64,000 bases of DNA from Uranotaenia lowii (lineage: Eukaryota; Arthropoda; Insecta; Diptera; Culicidae): NCBI RefSeq assembly GCF_029784155.1, contig NC_073693.1, positions 221,291,770 through 221,355,769 on the forward strand, in the 5' to 3' direction. Of this stretch, positions 34,201 through 43,900 are shown in pieces. The translations under genes were made by a program, and so were the position numbers. Within the stretch, counting starts at the first letter, position 1, and each line of letters starts with the position of its first letter. A model generated the notes under the pieces. That model saw only the letters and a list, made by a program, of their open reading frames with translations. It did not search any database and was not told where the DNA came from.

Positions 34201-35171
34201 GGTACAACTGAGTTCGATGTTTACTCTCGGGCTCAAACTCACGGACATCGGCTCAGGAGACAACAGACTTGCTAACTGAGCTATATCACAAGCCCTAAAA
34301 AAGTTATTGATGAAAAACTGGTTTTTCATGTTTCTCCCGAACAAAATGACTCAAAATCCCATAAAAACTTCAGGCTCGTTGAGCGACCCCTTCCCGTGAT
34401 CCGATCTGGCCCAAATTTAGCATGAGATCTTGTACTAGGCCTAGGATCAATTTTAGCCTGCTGTGCATAGCTTTTTAAAAAGTCGAGTCATTTGGGGCAC
34501 TCTAGTGGACACTTATTGAAAAACTTATCCGGTTCAACTGTGTTCTTTGTTTACTCTTTTTGCTCGAACTCGCGGACATTGTCTCAATTTAAGGGTACTG
34601 AAATGATGTTGTCATTGATGAATAATCAATGATCTCTGTCAAATTTTAGTCAAAAATGATGATTATGCCACAAAAATTAGTGGTCATGGGTAAAATAAAA
34701 CAGCACATATTCAAAGGCGATAGAGAAATTTCGAAAAAAAACATTGGAAGTCAAAGAAAGGAAGAACGTTACTAATTGATTTAAAAGCAAAAAAGGAGTG
34801 CTACGATATTCGATTATCTCTCTGTGGCCCATGAAAACATCTTGTTTTTTTCAGAATTCAAGTGTCAGTTTAGTCGTTTTCCTGTAATTCAGAGATTCGT
34901 GGTTCCGAAGGAAATTTTTGAACTCTAAGTGTGTAGTTTTAAAATGCACCTTCTCCCAAACTTCCCTAAGAAAGATTTTTTAAATTTTTTAGACAACTGT
35001 TTAAAATTAGTTTTAATTTAAAAAGGATTGGAGAGGATTGGATTAAACAATTGTCATTGTTTACAAACCAAACCATCTTGCACTCTACATACCATTGGAA
35101 TCCAAATCATCATCGAATCCGTCTTCGATCATATCCATTATTGGTGATTTACTTCGCTTCTTTTTCGGCAT
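16244..35171 (-). CDS. HLH54F: bHLH transcription factor of the HLH54F / musculin / TCF21 type, complete, three exons
   Basis: Coding exons on the minus strand: 35171-35093 ([10 protein letters not shown]..., acidic, ends at a GTATGT donor), 27600-27356 (acceptor TTCCAG, donor GTAAAT) and 16702-16244. All junctions agree in phase (phase 1, then phase 0), giving 783 nt and 260 residues. Exon 2 encodes the bHLH domain with the basic region [20 protein letters not shown] and a helix 2 containing [15 protein letters not shown], which is diagnostic of the capsulin/MyoR group. Exon 3 starts AWPFVFQ, equivalent to the TWPF motif of TCF21, and ends in a His/Gln-rich tail ([13 protein letters not shown]). 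In Drosophila the orthologue specifies caudal visceral mesoderm; as a bHLH it should bind E-boxes as a heterodimer with Daughterless. The introns (27601-35092 and 16703-27355) are filled with repeats. Confidence 0.9.
17040..17142. repeat. Degenerate, inverted edge of the 13-bp satellite
   Basis: Diverged units of the type TGAATCTGAATTC, the reverse complement of the adjacent array unit. The repeat polarity flips at about 17135, so the array has an inverted decayed edge. Confidence 0.65.
17143..17797. repeat. 13-bp tandem satellite, array 1 (about 50 units)
   Basis: Almost perfect tandem copies of GAATTCAGATTCA, one EcoRI site per unit, with only one or two substitutions (for example GATCCAG near 17236). 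Because 13 is not a multiple of 3 and the unit lacks a plus-strand stop, a spurious 236-residue frame runs through it. It lies in the second intron of the bHLH gene. Confidence 0.97.
17798..18339. mobile_element. Family C MITE-like insert splitting the satellite
   Basis: Long imperfect inverted repeats: left TCGGC..TATCGGTGAAA... and right ...TTTCACCGATATGCCGA; both arms share GACGGATAGAA-like, GAAAGATG and TTGAAAATGAGCG blocks. The interior 17985-18200 contains a tRNA-like pair of motifs (TTGCAGTGGTTG, then GTGGTTCGTCCCAC about 50 bp on), so a SINE may be embedded. It separates the two halves of what was probably one satellite array. Related fragments lie at 26160, 31984 and 62262. Confidence 0.7.
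18340..18694. repeat. 13-bp tandem satellite, array 2 (about 27 units)
   Basis: Same unit as array 1 (GAATTCAGATTCA), with more substitutions and partial units towards the right end (TTCAGTATTCAG, AATTTAG, doubled GATTCA). Same orientation as array 1. Confidence 0.96.
18700..20143. other. Intron 2 sequence of the bHLH gene, with one repeat fragment
   Basis: AT-rich intronic DNA. At about 19130-19330 there is a decayed fragment of the GGGGCAAGTG element (TTTACACTTGCCCC at 19173-19186, then GTGATGCAAC as in 49936 and 58760). Nothing else recognised. Confidence 0.5.
21175..22615 (-). mobile_element. Non-coding retroposon flanked by 26-bp direct repeats
   Basis: Identical 26-bp direct repeats at 21149-21174 and 22616-22641 (beginning TGTTACAACTATTCAAC) bracket 1441 bp. 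The insert ends, on the minus strand, in a short tandem tail (TATGC)n seen on the plus strand as GCATAGCATAGCATAGGG. Its minus-strand 5' end is AAAGTTGGCCTTGCTCGAG. Long target duplication plus a simple tail indicate target-primed reverse transcription by a LINE. No long ORF, so probably a non-autonomous or internally deleted LINE. Confidence 0.65.
25160..25718. mobile_element. Near-perfect foldback element, arms about 270 bp
   Basis: The left arm (25160-25429) and right arm (25449-25718) are almost identical inverted repeats around a short TGATGATGATG-like loop. The outer arms carry the sequence AAGGCCAAGATCAAAGGCCG next to AAACGTCGGGC. Only a few mismatches are visible (for example CTTCACGGG against CCCTTGAAG, and GTAGAAGTCG against CGACCTCTAC), so it is young or kept homogeneous. 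Such palindromes are hard to assemble; its presence suggests long-read data. Confidence 0.85.
26119..26154 (+). mobile_element. Helitron-like 3' end (hairpin + CTAGT)
   Basis: A short hairpin (GGTGT...ACACC) is followed by GGGTCAGCTAGT and then T, the arrangement expected of Helitron 3' termini (CTRRT inserted before T). The matching 5' TC end was not identified. Confidence 0.5.
26160..26222. mobile_element. Family C MITE fragment
   Basis: AAGATGTCCTTACTAAAAAG, then GACATCACTTTTTACCGA, matches one end of the family C copies at 32130-32175 and 62280-62310. Confidence 0.55.
26863..27200. other. GC-balanced unique intronic block next to the bHLH exon
   Basis: Unlike its AT-rich surroundings, this stretch just downstream of bHLH exon 2 has balanced composition and no repeat motif. 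The open frame 27087-26863 (-) shows no recognisable domain. It could be a cis-regulatory region of the bHLH gene; this is inference from position and composition only. Confidence 0.3.
27970..28400 (-). pseudogene. Fragment of a second mariner-type transposase
   Basis: Read on the minus strand, pieces match the DD37E-type transposase at 12146-13733: KRNSNLSTR near 28340, [19 protein letters not shown] near 28175-28115, and [11 protein letters not shown] near 28025-27990. An in-frame TAG follows ADS and the C-terminal catalytic part is absent. It lies in the first intron of the bHLH gene. Confidence 0.7.
28401..30280. other. First intron of the bHLH gene, no gene recognised
   Basis: Mixed composition. 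There is a C-rich segment near 28770-28815 (GTGCCCGGGGCAATTGCCCC). Short frames at 29230-29531 have no domain I recognise. Confidence 0.45.
30281..30722. mobile_element. MITE-like element with TAAGGTTGCC ends
   Basis: Left end TAAGGTTGCCAGAATTGCC, right end CCGGGCAACCTAGCAACCTTA; the subterminal parts share Gly-codon-like CCGGACAAATCC / GGATAAATCCGG motifs in inverted order. A related partial sequence is at 53400-53500 (GATTGCCCGGATATAACCGG). Confidence 0.6.
30984..31018 (+). mobile_element. Helitron-like 3' end
   Basis: CCCGAGCAAGGCCGGG forms a hairpin, followed by TAAAATCAGCTAGT and T. Same CAGCTAGT terminus as at 26154 and 32431. Confidence 0.55.
31019..31983. other. Intronic sequence, nothing recognised
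   Basis: AT-rich intron of the bHLH gene with short frames lacking any domain signature. Confidence 0.45.
31984..32192 (-). mobile_element. Family C MITE, compact copy
   Basis: Short inverted ends (AGATTTAATTTATCGG at the left and CCGATAAATTTAATCT at the right) enclose about 200 bp containing CTCATTTTCAACATCTTTCA, TCTATCCACC and CCCTACTAAAAAGGACATC. The same blocks in the same order occur, inverted, at 62262-62450. Confidence 0.65.
32395..32431 (+). mobile_element. Helitron-like 3' end, decayed hairpin
   Basis: The terminus GGGGCAATCAGCTAGT followed by T matches the two other CAGCTAGT ends, but no clear hairpin precedes it. Confidence 0.4.
32432..33182. other. Intronic sequence, nothing recognised
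   Basis: AT-rich intron; one short direct repeat (TGGAATAACAGATTTAT) near 32710-32760. Confidence 0.4.
33183..33262 (+). mobile_element. SINE fragment
   Basis: Contains GTTCGAGCTCAAGAGTAAAC and CGGATAAGTTTTTCAATA, the body of the tRNA-derived SINE at 34106-34299, in the opposite orientation. Truncated. Confidence 0.6.
33535..34501. mobile_element. Foldback element with a second SINE nested in its right arm
   Basis: Outer ends CTGCCCCAAAT and ATTTGGGGCAC; the arms share, in inverted order, GGCCTAGTTCAAGATCTCAT-like, GATCGGATCACGGGAAGGGG, CTCAACGAGCCTGAAG and TTATTGGGCTTCAAAAAATG blocks around a centre near 33925. A full SINE (34106-34299) interrupts the right arm. Confidence 0.8.
34106..34299 (-). 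mobile_element. tRNA-derived SINE with 12-bp target duplication
   Basis: Perfect target duplication AAAGTTATTGAT at 34094-34105 and 34300-34311. On the minus strand it starts GGGCTTGTGATATAGCTCAG, whose TAGCTCAGTTAGC is a good A box, with a B-box-like GAGTTTGAGCCC about 50 bp downstream. A body shared with the two other copies follows, then a tail ending in A-rich sequence. It would be transcribed by RNA polymerase III and moved by a LINE. Confidence 0.85.
34602..35092. other. End of the first intron of the bHLH gene
   Basis: AT-rich, no repeat or gene recognised; ends at the GT donor 35092-35091 of bHLH exon 1 on the minus strand. Confidence 0.5.
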
Positions 35172-37138
35172 TTGTTGTGCTATTTCCCACACTAATCGAC
35201 AAATAATTTTCACTAATGGTCAAACGCCCGATCTGTTACAACAATTTGTCTGAAATATTATTATTTTGTCTCACTCGGTTTTGATTTCACTTGATGTCGT
35301 CGTAAGTCACAAACCCCTAACACATAATTTGTAGTTACTTCTAAAAATTACCACCGCGATTGACGGACAATGCACTTTCCCAGGACGACGTTCTACTAGG
35401 ACTGATTTGTGAAAAATTTTCCCGATGGTTTTCCTTCTAGGCGAGGAAAAATTCAAATTGACTTCCCGAAATGTTGCTCGATGCACTGAGACAGTTCAGA
35501 GAGAATCTTCCAACCTTACCAAAGCAACTGCGCGGGATTTCAAAAGCACAGAGAGCGAGAGAGGAAGCTCTCTTGAGTGGGAGGAGTTTGCTGGAAAACG
35601 TTTTCTATTGGATTGCAGATTTTATGGGTGAACCAATCAGGAGTAGATGGATTTTTTGCTATTTTCTTGCAACAGCGTTTTGAATTGGATGAAGAACTGG
35701 ATCGGAGGATATAAACATTTAACTGAATTCCATAGAAATTAAAATCTTCGGTTGGCTTCCTTTGGGAATCGATTTGAAAAATTCTTAGCTCAGAGTTGCG
35801 TTAATTACTTTCTGTTTGTAAGTATTTTTATTTTCTAATATTAGTATCAAAATAATGATTCAGGAAGATTGTTTCTACAAATCCCGCATATCGGTATCTA
35901 TAGTTATAGTTAAAAAAAATCTAACTTTTATTTTGGATTTTCATTTTAGAATTATTTGATAACCAGCCATTTACAAAGTTATTTACCATCAATTTTTTTT
36001 ACTTTGAATTTTTAAGACGCTTGAGTTATGAATCATTATTCTGGTTTCAATTATAATTATAATTATCTTTATTTATTACGAAAGTTCAATCAGATCAGTT
36101 ATCTTATATGCAAAACTGGGGTGTTTTCTTTGTTACATGTGGTTACATCATCACGTATAAACGGGTAGTCGGAATGAAGTGAAATTTGGTATCCGAGGGT
36201 TTTCCGGTTCAGAGATGGTTCGTATGAAGTTTCAAGAATCTCACTTTTTATGGAAAGGGAGCTCCTATACAAAATTAATTTAAAATGGGACGTACACAAT
36301 CAAGTTTGCCGAGAAAAAAATCTGTGTTTATGTGAAAAAAAATCTGACTTTCTGTGATTTTACCCAGAAATTATGTGACCCTTTTCTGTGATGAAAAAAG
36401 CATGCATTTAATTAAAAAGTCATGAGAAATCGTGTTTCTATAACATTTTAATTGAAAAAAAAAATTAACAATGGATTTCCAATACAAAGTTAGAAATCCA
36501 AAATTAATGTTTACATAAAAAATTAGAATTTTAGAAATACGTACAAAAATCTAAAAACCTGTGAAGTTCTGTGTTCTGTGACATAGATTTTGTGATGAAA
36601 ATTTTCTCAAAGTTCTGTGAAATTATAGATTTTTCAGAGATTTCGGAAACCTTGGACACAACTCAATACAAACATATTTCACGCGAACACAAACGATCAC
36701 AGGCGAAAATAGTAACTAAACTTTTTTTTTTTCTTGTTTCTGGGATGAATTTTCCAATAGGAAGAAAATCCCATTAAAATGTTTTCCTGGTTTCGCTTGA
36801 ATGTAGTGGTCATGTATAACTTTGGTTGGGAGCTCGAGTCCTTTATGCCAGTAGTGCTTTTTCAAACATATCATCTTTGGTACAGTGCATTTTCGGCACA
36901 GAGATAGGCATTGAATTTTTGCAACCTGTCCTATGGGTGTATGTTTAACGAGTTTTAATTTTGAATGGAAATTTGTATGGGAAAACAAAATTTTTCACTG
37001 AAAAATCACATTTAATGATTCATACTTCTTGGTTGCGCCACTACATTTTATGTAAACAAACTACAAACCTATCTTGTAATAAACACCTTTGCTTAGCCAA
37101 AAACGTTGTTTTTTTTATAGAACCCTTTATAGACTGAG
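35172..37138. other. 5' flank of the bHLH gene and intergenic DNA
   Basis: 35172 to about 35400 should hold the 5' UTR and promoter of the bHLH gene; no TATA box is obvious. The block 35400-35640 is GC-balanced, with a purine-rich AGAGAGCGAGAGAGGAAGC at about 35550, and could be regulatory. The rest is AT-rich and unassigned. Confidence 0.4.
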
Positions 37139-37815
37139 TCGATTTGGGGTCATTTTTGAATTTCTCAAACCTTGGGGTCTAAAAAGCTTCGTTTTGGTTT
37201 AAAACTCATCCATGATTTTATTGCAGAATTTTTAAGTAACGTTAACATGAGTAAATTTGAACTTTTTGGTTTGTATAAGAAAATTTAATATTTTGTACTA
37301 AAAAATCAACTTCACTTTTGTTTCTTCTGGGGAACCGAGCCTGCTAATAGTTTTTGTGCCAATTTATAAACTCTTTATAAATTTTATAAATTTTTCGCTG
37401 AACAACTTTGTTGAAGACTGTAACTGTAACTTCAACTTGAATGTCAATTAGTGTCAATTGAATTTATTGTTTTTCAATGCCAAAAGACATACACCTGTTT
37501 AACAGCTAATAACTTTTTTGTCCAATAAGATACGAAGTTACGTTCTTCGACAAAGTTGTTTAGCGGAAAATTCCGTTAAAGAATTTACAAATTGCCACAA
37601 AAACTATTAGCAGACTCGGTTCCACAGAAGAAACAAAAATGATGATGATTTTTCAGTACAAAGTATTCAATTTTCCCATACAAACCTAAAAATTCAAATT
37701 TACTCATGAAAACGTTACTTAAAAATTATGCAAAAAACCATGAATGAGTTTTGAACCAAAACGAAGCTTTTTAGACCCCAGGGTTTGAGAAATTCAAATA
37801 TGACCAAAAATCGAC
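37139..37815. mobile_element. Foldback element, arms about 240-280 bp
   Basis: Left GTCGATTTGGGGTCATTTTT and right ATGACCAAAAATCGAC are inverted. The arms share GGGTCTAAAAAGCTTCGTTTT and GAGCCTGCTAATAGTTTTTG (right arm: reverse complements with few differences). The centre lies near 37480. No coding capacity. Confidence 0.8.
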
Positions 37816-37992
37816 CTTTTATTTCAAAATACCCAAAATTCAAAAAGTGTTTTCAATATTTATTTTCTTTTCAATGCGTATGAAATCTTGATTCTAGGTT
37901 GAGAATTTCCAAAACCTTTATAATTCTCATATGAAAATTTATTACAGTCTAACGTTTTAAATTTTGGTTGAATACAGATGTAATATATATAA

Positions 37993-38397
37993 TAAGGCCG
38001 GAACAAATATCAAAATCTTCTTTTGTGACCTCCCCCTTCGACATTTTAGAAAAACCCGAAGGGGGGGGGATTAAAAAAGGTTAAGGTATTTAAGTGAAAA
38101 AAATTGTCAAATTCTTCGAAAACTCGAAAATTTGCTAGAGCGGAAGCCAAACTAGAGAAGAAGGAAATTGTATCGACTTTTGTATTCGAGAATTTTCAAA
38201 TTATCTATCTAGAATAACTCGATTTTTCAATTTCCCGCATGGTAGATTGAAGACAAGTTTGTTGCATACAAGCTTTTTGTCCAATTTGTTCTATTTGGAT
38301 TATTTTTTATCATATCCTCCCCCCCCCCCCCCCCTCCCTCTTGATGTTTCAACTCCAAGTCACAAAAGAAGGATTTCAAATTTGTTCCGGCTTTATT
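37993..38397. mobile_element. MITE with AAGGCCGGAACAAAT ends
   Basis: Inverted ends AAGGCCGGAACAAATATC and GATTTCAAATTTGTTCCGGC, then CTTCTTTTGTGAC shared by both arms and a G-run (38055-38064) facing a C-run (38318-38334). TA-rich flanks. Non-coding. Confidence 0.7.
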
Positions 38398-38972
38398 ACT
38401 GTTCTTTCTGGTTTGATTTAAAACTCACTTTAAATGTACATATGCATCCTGATTTTAGCTGACCAGCAATGTTTAAGCTTGGCTTAAATTGATCAACCTA
38501 AATGTATTGGAAAATTGATCTTTCAAATTTCAATTATTCTCTTATTTTTATTAGATAAGATATTAAATTCCAAATCACTCGTCAATTTGAGTTCAAAATT
38601 GTAGTTTTTGTTTAGAAATGTGATAAAGGTTCTGATCTATTATTTTGAGTAATGACATTGAATTCAAATTCAAACTATGATTCTGCATTGAGGTTTTTTT
38701 TTAAGTTGCTTTTTTTCAACTCTGATAAGTGTTTCATTTTTAATTCTGATTTATAATTCCAATTCCGAAAGTTATATTTCGAATAATCAATATTTTTTTC
38801 TGATGTTTACAATTTGTTCAGTTTAGAACATTGATTCAAGATTTTGATCTGATTTTATTTCAGTTCTGAAATTTTTAAACTTTTTTCAGAATTATTCCCA
38901 AGTTTTCAGATCTGATACAAACTCAATCATTTATGATTACATACATTACATTACTCGATCATTTAGGATAAG
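38398..38972. other. Intergenic, nothing recognised
   Basis: AT-rich sequence up to the target duplication of the LINE-like insertion. Confidence 0.5.
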
Positions 38973-39479
38973 ATTTGTGAATTTTATGTGTGGGGGGTTG
39001 GCAACTCTGATTGCTGTACGCGCATTTGTTTTACGCTCCGCAAAATTATCGTTTTTCGTGCGGTTTTATTCGGTTGAATCCGCGGAAAGTATAATCAAGT
39101 TGTGCAATTTTTCATAGCCTAATGGAAGTGCTTTGAAATTAATCGAAAAAAGCAACGGAAAGACCTGGAGTGATAACTTTTGGATTTTGCAAATCGCGTT
39201 TTACTTGCATTTTTCCGCGTTATTCCAGAGGCTGGTTTGTGTCGTTGTATGCGTTTTATGGTCTCCTTGCGATGAGTGATTTCCAATGCACAGCCTGCTA
39301 ATCAAGTGTTTTTGTGGGATGGTTGACTCAGCAAATTCGAACCGAATAGACGTGTGTTGCCAATTTTAGTAGAATTAAGCTGTGATTGTGCTATTTATTT
39401 TAGAATTAACCAATTTTGATCCGTACTACCAACTTGTTCGTCATTAATTTATTACCGTGCCGTTAAAATATAGTGTGTA

Positions 39480-40964
39480 TTGAGTGGAATGAGCGTAAAC
39501 AAAGCTGCCCCCGAGGGGGCAGCGGCTACAAACAATAATGATAACCTCAAACCAGTTCATACTCCGGACGACCAAGAGATGGTAGATATCATTAAAAACA
39601 TGAATGACCAACATAATCAACCTGATCAAGTAAGTCAAAATGAATTAGAAATAGAACCGGTGAGAAAAGTATACCAGAAATTTAATTACTGCGAAACAGA
39701 TAGTAGACCATACAGAGTTATTGTAGAGAACACAGACCTGAAAAGAAGAAAATATATTAATAGGCTTCAAATTGGGATTGTATTGAATCAATTAGGCTTC
39801 GACAAATGTATTGACGACATAAAAAAAACCGGACGTAATAAAGCTACTGTTTATGTTGGAAACATGAAGGATGCCAACAGATTAGCTGACTGTCAGAGTT
39901 TACTCTTGAAAGGATACAAATCGTACATCCCCAAAAAGTTTGTTACGGTAACGGGAGTTATTTCCGATATCCCTTTAGAACTGAATCCTAATGAAATTTT
40001 TGAAAATGTGATTTGTGATGTCAAAGTGGAATCAGTGTTCAGAATGACAAGGAGATATAACGAGGAAAGGATCCCAACCAACCGAGTAGGTATTGTGTTC
40101 AGAAGTAATATGTTGCCAAGGTATGTAAGATTGTTTTCTGTGATAAATCGAGTCGAACCATTCATACCACGTCCTATTATATGTTTTAAGTGTCTTAGGT
40201 ACAACCATCTATCCAAAAACTGCCAAAGTTCCGTACTTAGATGTAATAACTGCACTGACGAAGCGAATGATGGACACGAGCCATGTCCAAAGATAGCATA
40301 TTGCTTTCACTGTAAAAAAGAGGGCCACATTACCACGGACAGGACCTGTCCCCAGCGCAAAAAGGAAACGGAAACACTAGCGATTATGGCGAGACGAAAT
40401 GTGACGTACCAAGAGGCGAGAGAATTATTTAATATTCCAACAATCAATCAATTTGATGCACTTAGAAACGCAGAAGACTTCCCCGCTCTACCTGAAACCT
40501 TTGCTCAGGTATTAGCTAGTGGAAATCAAGGGCGATCAACAAACTTTAGAAAAATGAACGAATCTACAATAAATTCAAAAAACAATTTCCAGAAACAAAA
40601 TAAACAGTTCACAAATAATAGAAATACAAAAACAAAAGAAATGGAAGAAGAAGAAGCAGGGGTAGCTAGTTTATTGGGTATGTCTAAAAGAGATTTTTTG
40701 AAAAAAAGGAGGCTTGAAGAAGAAGAGGGAGAACAAATTAGCAAAAGAGTTAACAACAATCATCGCACTTCGGAAGCTGATAGATTTAGACACGAAATTA
40801 AAACACAAATTGTAATGAAACAAGACCATGAAACGTTGATTGCAGGTATAATAGGAAAAATTGCTAAGATCCTTCAAAATCATGGTATAGCAGGCGAAGA
40901 AATTACAGCCAGCATTGTTGGGGAGCTGAAAAACATTGCTGGAGGCCACAGAGATGGCACATAA
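39480..40964 (+). CDS. ORF1 (Gag-like nucleic-acid-binding protein) of the I-clade element
   Basis: 494 residues. The N-terminal third is acidic and polar; the middle (about residues 70-220) resembles the RNA-recognition region of LINE ORF1 proteins. Zinc knuckles follow at about residues 235-295: CFKCLRYNHLSKNC (CX2CX4HX4C), a CNNC...HEPC motif and CFHCKKEGHITTDRTC. The C-terminal part is Lys/Glu-rich. ORF1 proteins bind the element RNA and form the retrotransposition particle. The Met follows a short UTR, and ORF2 begins 12 bp after the stop, suggesting translation coupling or reinitiation. Confidence 0.88.
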   Translation: MSGMSVNKAAPEGAAATNNNDNLKPVHTPDDQEMVDIIKNMNDQHNQPDQVSQNELEIEPVRKVYQKFNYCETDSRPYRVIVENTDLKRRKYINRLQIGIVLNQLGFDKCIDDIKKTGRNKATVYVGNMKDANRLADCQSLLLKGYKSYIPKKFVTVTGVISDIPLELNPNEIFENVICDVKVESVFRMTRRYNEERIPTNRVGIVFRSNMLPRYVRLFSVINRVEPFIPRPIICFKCLRYNHLSKNCQSSVLRCNNCTDEANDGHEPCPKIAYCFHCKKEGHITTDRTCPQRKKETETLAIMARRNVTYQEARELFNIPTINQFDALRNAEDFPALPETFAQVLASGNQGRSTNFRKMNESTINSKNNFQKQNKQFTNNRNTKTKEMEEEEAGVASLLGMSKRDFLKKRRLEEEEGEQISKRVNNNHRTSEADRFRHEIKTQIVMKQDHETLIAGIIGKIAKILQNHGIAGEEITASIVGELKNIAGGHRDGT

Positions 40965-40976
40965 ATAAATATAACC

Positions 40977-43900
40977 ATGGATAACAATTTTAAAATTCTT
41001 CAGACAAACATACAAAGTTTAACAAAAAACAAAAATGAACTTATACATGAAATAAACACAAATAAATTCGAAGCCGTACTACTTACAGAGATCTGGGTAG
41101 ATCCAAACAATCTCAATTCAAAACGATACAACATCTCTGGATTCCACAATATATTAGCTCCACGTGAAGATGCCTACGGGGGAGTTGGAATATATCTAAA
41201 TGACCAGATTCATTTTAATAAAATCAAATTGACATCTACAGAAAAATTCGAAACATTAGGAATTAAATTGACCAAGTTAGACTTTGTGTTAGTTGTTGTC
41301 TATGTAAATCCTCGTTTAAGCGTCCATGAACTCAAAAGTGCCGTTACAATTTTATTTCAAGAACTAAACAATTATAATAAGGTAGTCATAGGTGGAGATT
41401 TCAACAGTCATCATGAGATATGGGGATGTCAAACAACTCAAGGAAAAGGTAGAGCAGTACATGAAGCTATTGTTGATTCAAATTTTGTTTTACTTAACAC
41501 TGGTGAGAAAACGTATATTCCTGGAATTCTTAATCAAAACTTTAGTGCTATTGATCTCTCATTATGTACAGCTAACTTGTACAGTAACACCAAATGGACA
41601 ACACAACAAAAATCTTTTGGAGGAAGTGGTCACCTATTTGTTATCATTTCTGTGAATTTGCAATGGAGGAGAAAAGCTAAAACTTACTTTGATAGAAAAA
41701 TGATAGGAGAACAAATTGCCAAAATACAACATTGGGAATTTGAAGACCTACAAGAACTCTCAGGAAAAGCTAAAAATATAATAAAAAACAATAAAAAGAT
41801 AAGTGACCATAATGCAAAGTATTATTGGAGCACAGAATTATCTAAACTATATACAGAAAAACAAAATGCACTAAAAAACTATCATACCTCTTGCAACAGC
41901 AATAACTTAATACAATGGAAAAAAGCTTCCGCCAAATTCCAAAAGGCTAAACTAGTTCACATTAGAGAGAAACTACAAGAATTGTCATCATCAATAGATC
42001 CTCTTAATATGAAACAAAATTGGAAACTTGTTAGGGGATTAAAAGGATCTTCTGTTAAAAATATAAAGGTCAATTGCATCAAAGAACATAGTCAGCTAGC
42101 TAACGAGTTTCTACTACTAAATTTTGGAGAAAGTAGAAGAGAAACCATAGCTCCTCCACATGAAAGGACAAGAAACAACATAATAGATACAACTAAATGG
42201 AAATCCATTATAAACAAAAAACCCAAAAGATCATCTCCAGGAACAGATCATCTAACATATGACATGCTTCGAATGTTAGATTGGAAAAGTACAGCGAAAA
42301 TTATTGAAATTCTAAATGAAATCTGGAGAAAGGGTAGCCTACCAGATCACTTGAAAGAGATTAAGATAATACCAATACTCAAACCAGACAAACCACCAGA
42401 AGAAGTAACATCTTTCAGACCGATAGCATTACTCTCCACCATAACAAAAACCCTCAACACCGCGGTACTAGAAGATATTAACAAAACTTTATATACATCA
42501 AAAATACTACCTGATACTTCCTTCGGGTTTAGAAAAAATATGTCCACAGAGAACTGCGTGGCATATGCCACTAACTTTATCATGGAAAGCAAAAGAAAAG
42601 GAATGACAGTAATTGGAGTATTTTTTGATTTTAAAAATGCTTTCAATTCGATAGATGTCAGCCAACTGAGAGATATAATGACGTCATATAATTTTAGTCC
42701 TGATTGTATAACATGGATATACAATTTTCTAATTAATAGAAAAACTATTATCCACACTGAAGAAGGACCAGTGGAACATGTAGTTTCAAGTGGATTACCG
42801 CAAGGAGATGTTCTTTCCCCTACACTCTTCAATATATATACTTCAAGCCTCCATGAAACAAACCTCGACCCAGATGAAGCTACCCTTCAATTTGCAGACG
42901 ATTTTTTTAAATTGATCAGATCAAAAAACGAAAACCAAGCTTTTATAAAAATGCAAAGAAGAATAGATTTGTTCGTTAGAAAAGCCTCAGATTTAGGACT
43001 CGTCATAAACTGCGCAAAAACGAAAGCTATGATTTTTAAAAACAGTGCGAAAGTTATTAATCTAAAAATAAACGGCGAAACACTAGAAACAGTAAGGAAC
43101 TATAAGTACCTGGGTATTACCCTAGACCAAACATTAAGATATGGCATACATATAAAAACAATGATTGATAAGATACACGATAGACAGAAAATGCTCAAAG
43201 TCATCGGAAGTATCAAAAGTGGAGCAAGCCCTCGTGTTATGATGCTATACTACAAAGCTCTGTATGGAGGTTTCCTCAATTACGGTTCAATATTTTATGG
43301 AGGAGCAAGCAAGACTTACATTGAGAAGTTAGAGGTTACAAATAGACAATGTCTTAGAATTGCGACAGGATGTTCAAAGTCGACACCTATAAACACACTG
43401 GCAGCAATAGCAGGAGAAGGGCCCTTATACCTCAAACGGATCTATTTAACGAAGAAGAGAATATTGCAACATGTATATAGGAATGACTTGATTGCTCAGC
43501 AATTACAAAGTTTAGACCAGCATAATGTAACTCACAAAAAACAAAACACTTATCTGGAACAAGTATATCTTGAAAACATGAATGAATTTCAACAGATATA
43601 CTTACAACACACTACGAACAACCAAACTCCCAATGTTTTAATCTTGGACCAGATACCACAAACACAAATAAGGAAAAAACAACAGTCAGCGGAAGTGATG
43701 AGGAAAGAAGTTATACACATGCTAAACACTCAATACCCAACATACACACAAATATACACGGACGCATCAAAACACGAAAACAAATGCGGAATAGGAATAT
43801 TCGAAGAAGATGACAGTAAAGAAACTAGTATGCAATTGGATAACGAAGTCTCTATAACCACAGCTGAAATGATTGCTATCAAAACCGCACTGGAAAACGT

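Larger units (their letters stand above)
33469..34600 (-). mobile_element. SINE copy interrupted by a foldback element
   Basis: The 3' part of the SINE (33469-33533, with CCATCTTTATGGCATTCGCG) and the remaining part (34509-34600, with ATTGAAAAACTTATCCGG) are separated by the foldback element 33535-34501. The head is decayed or truncated at the right. Confidence 0.65.
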
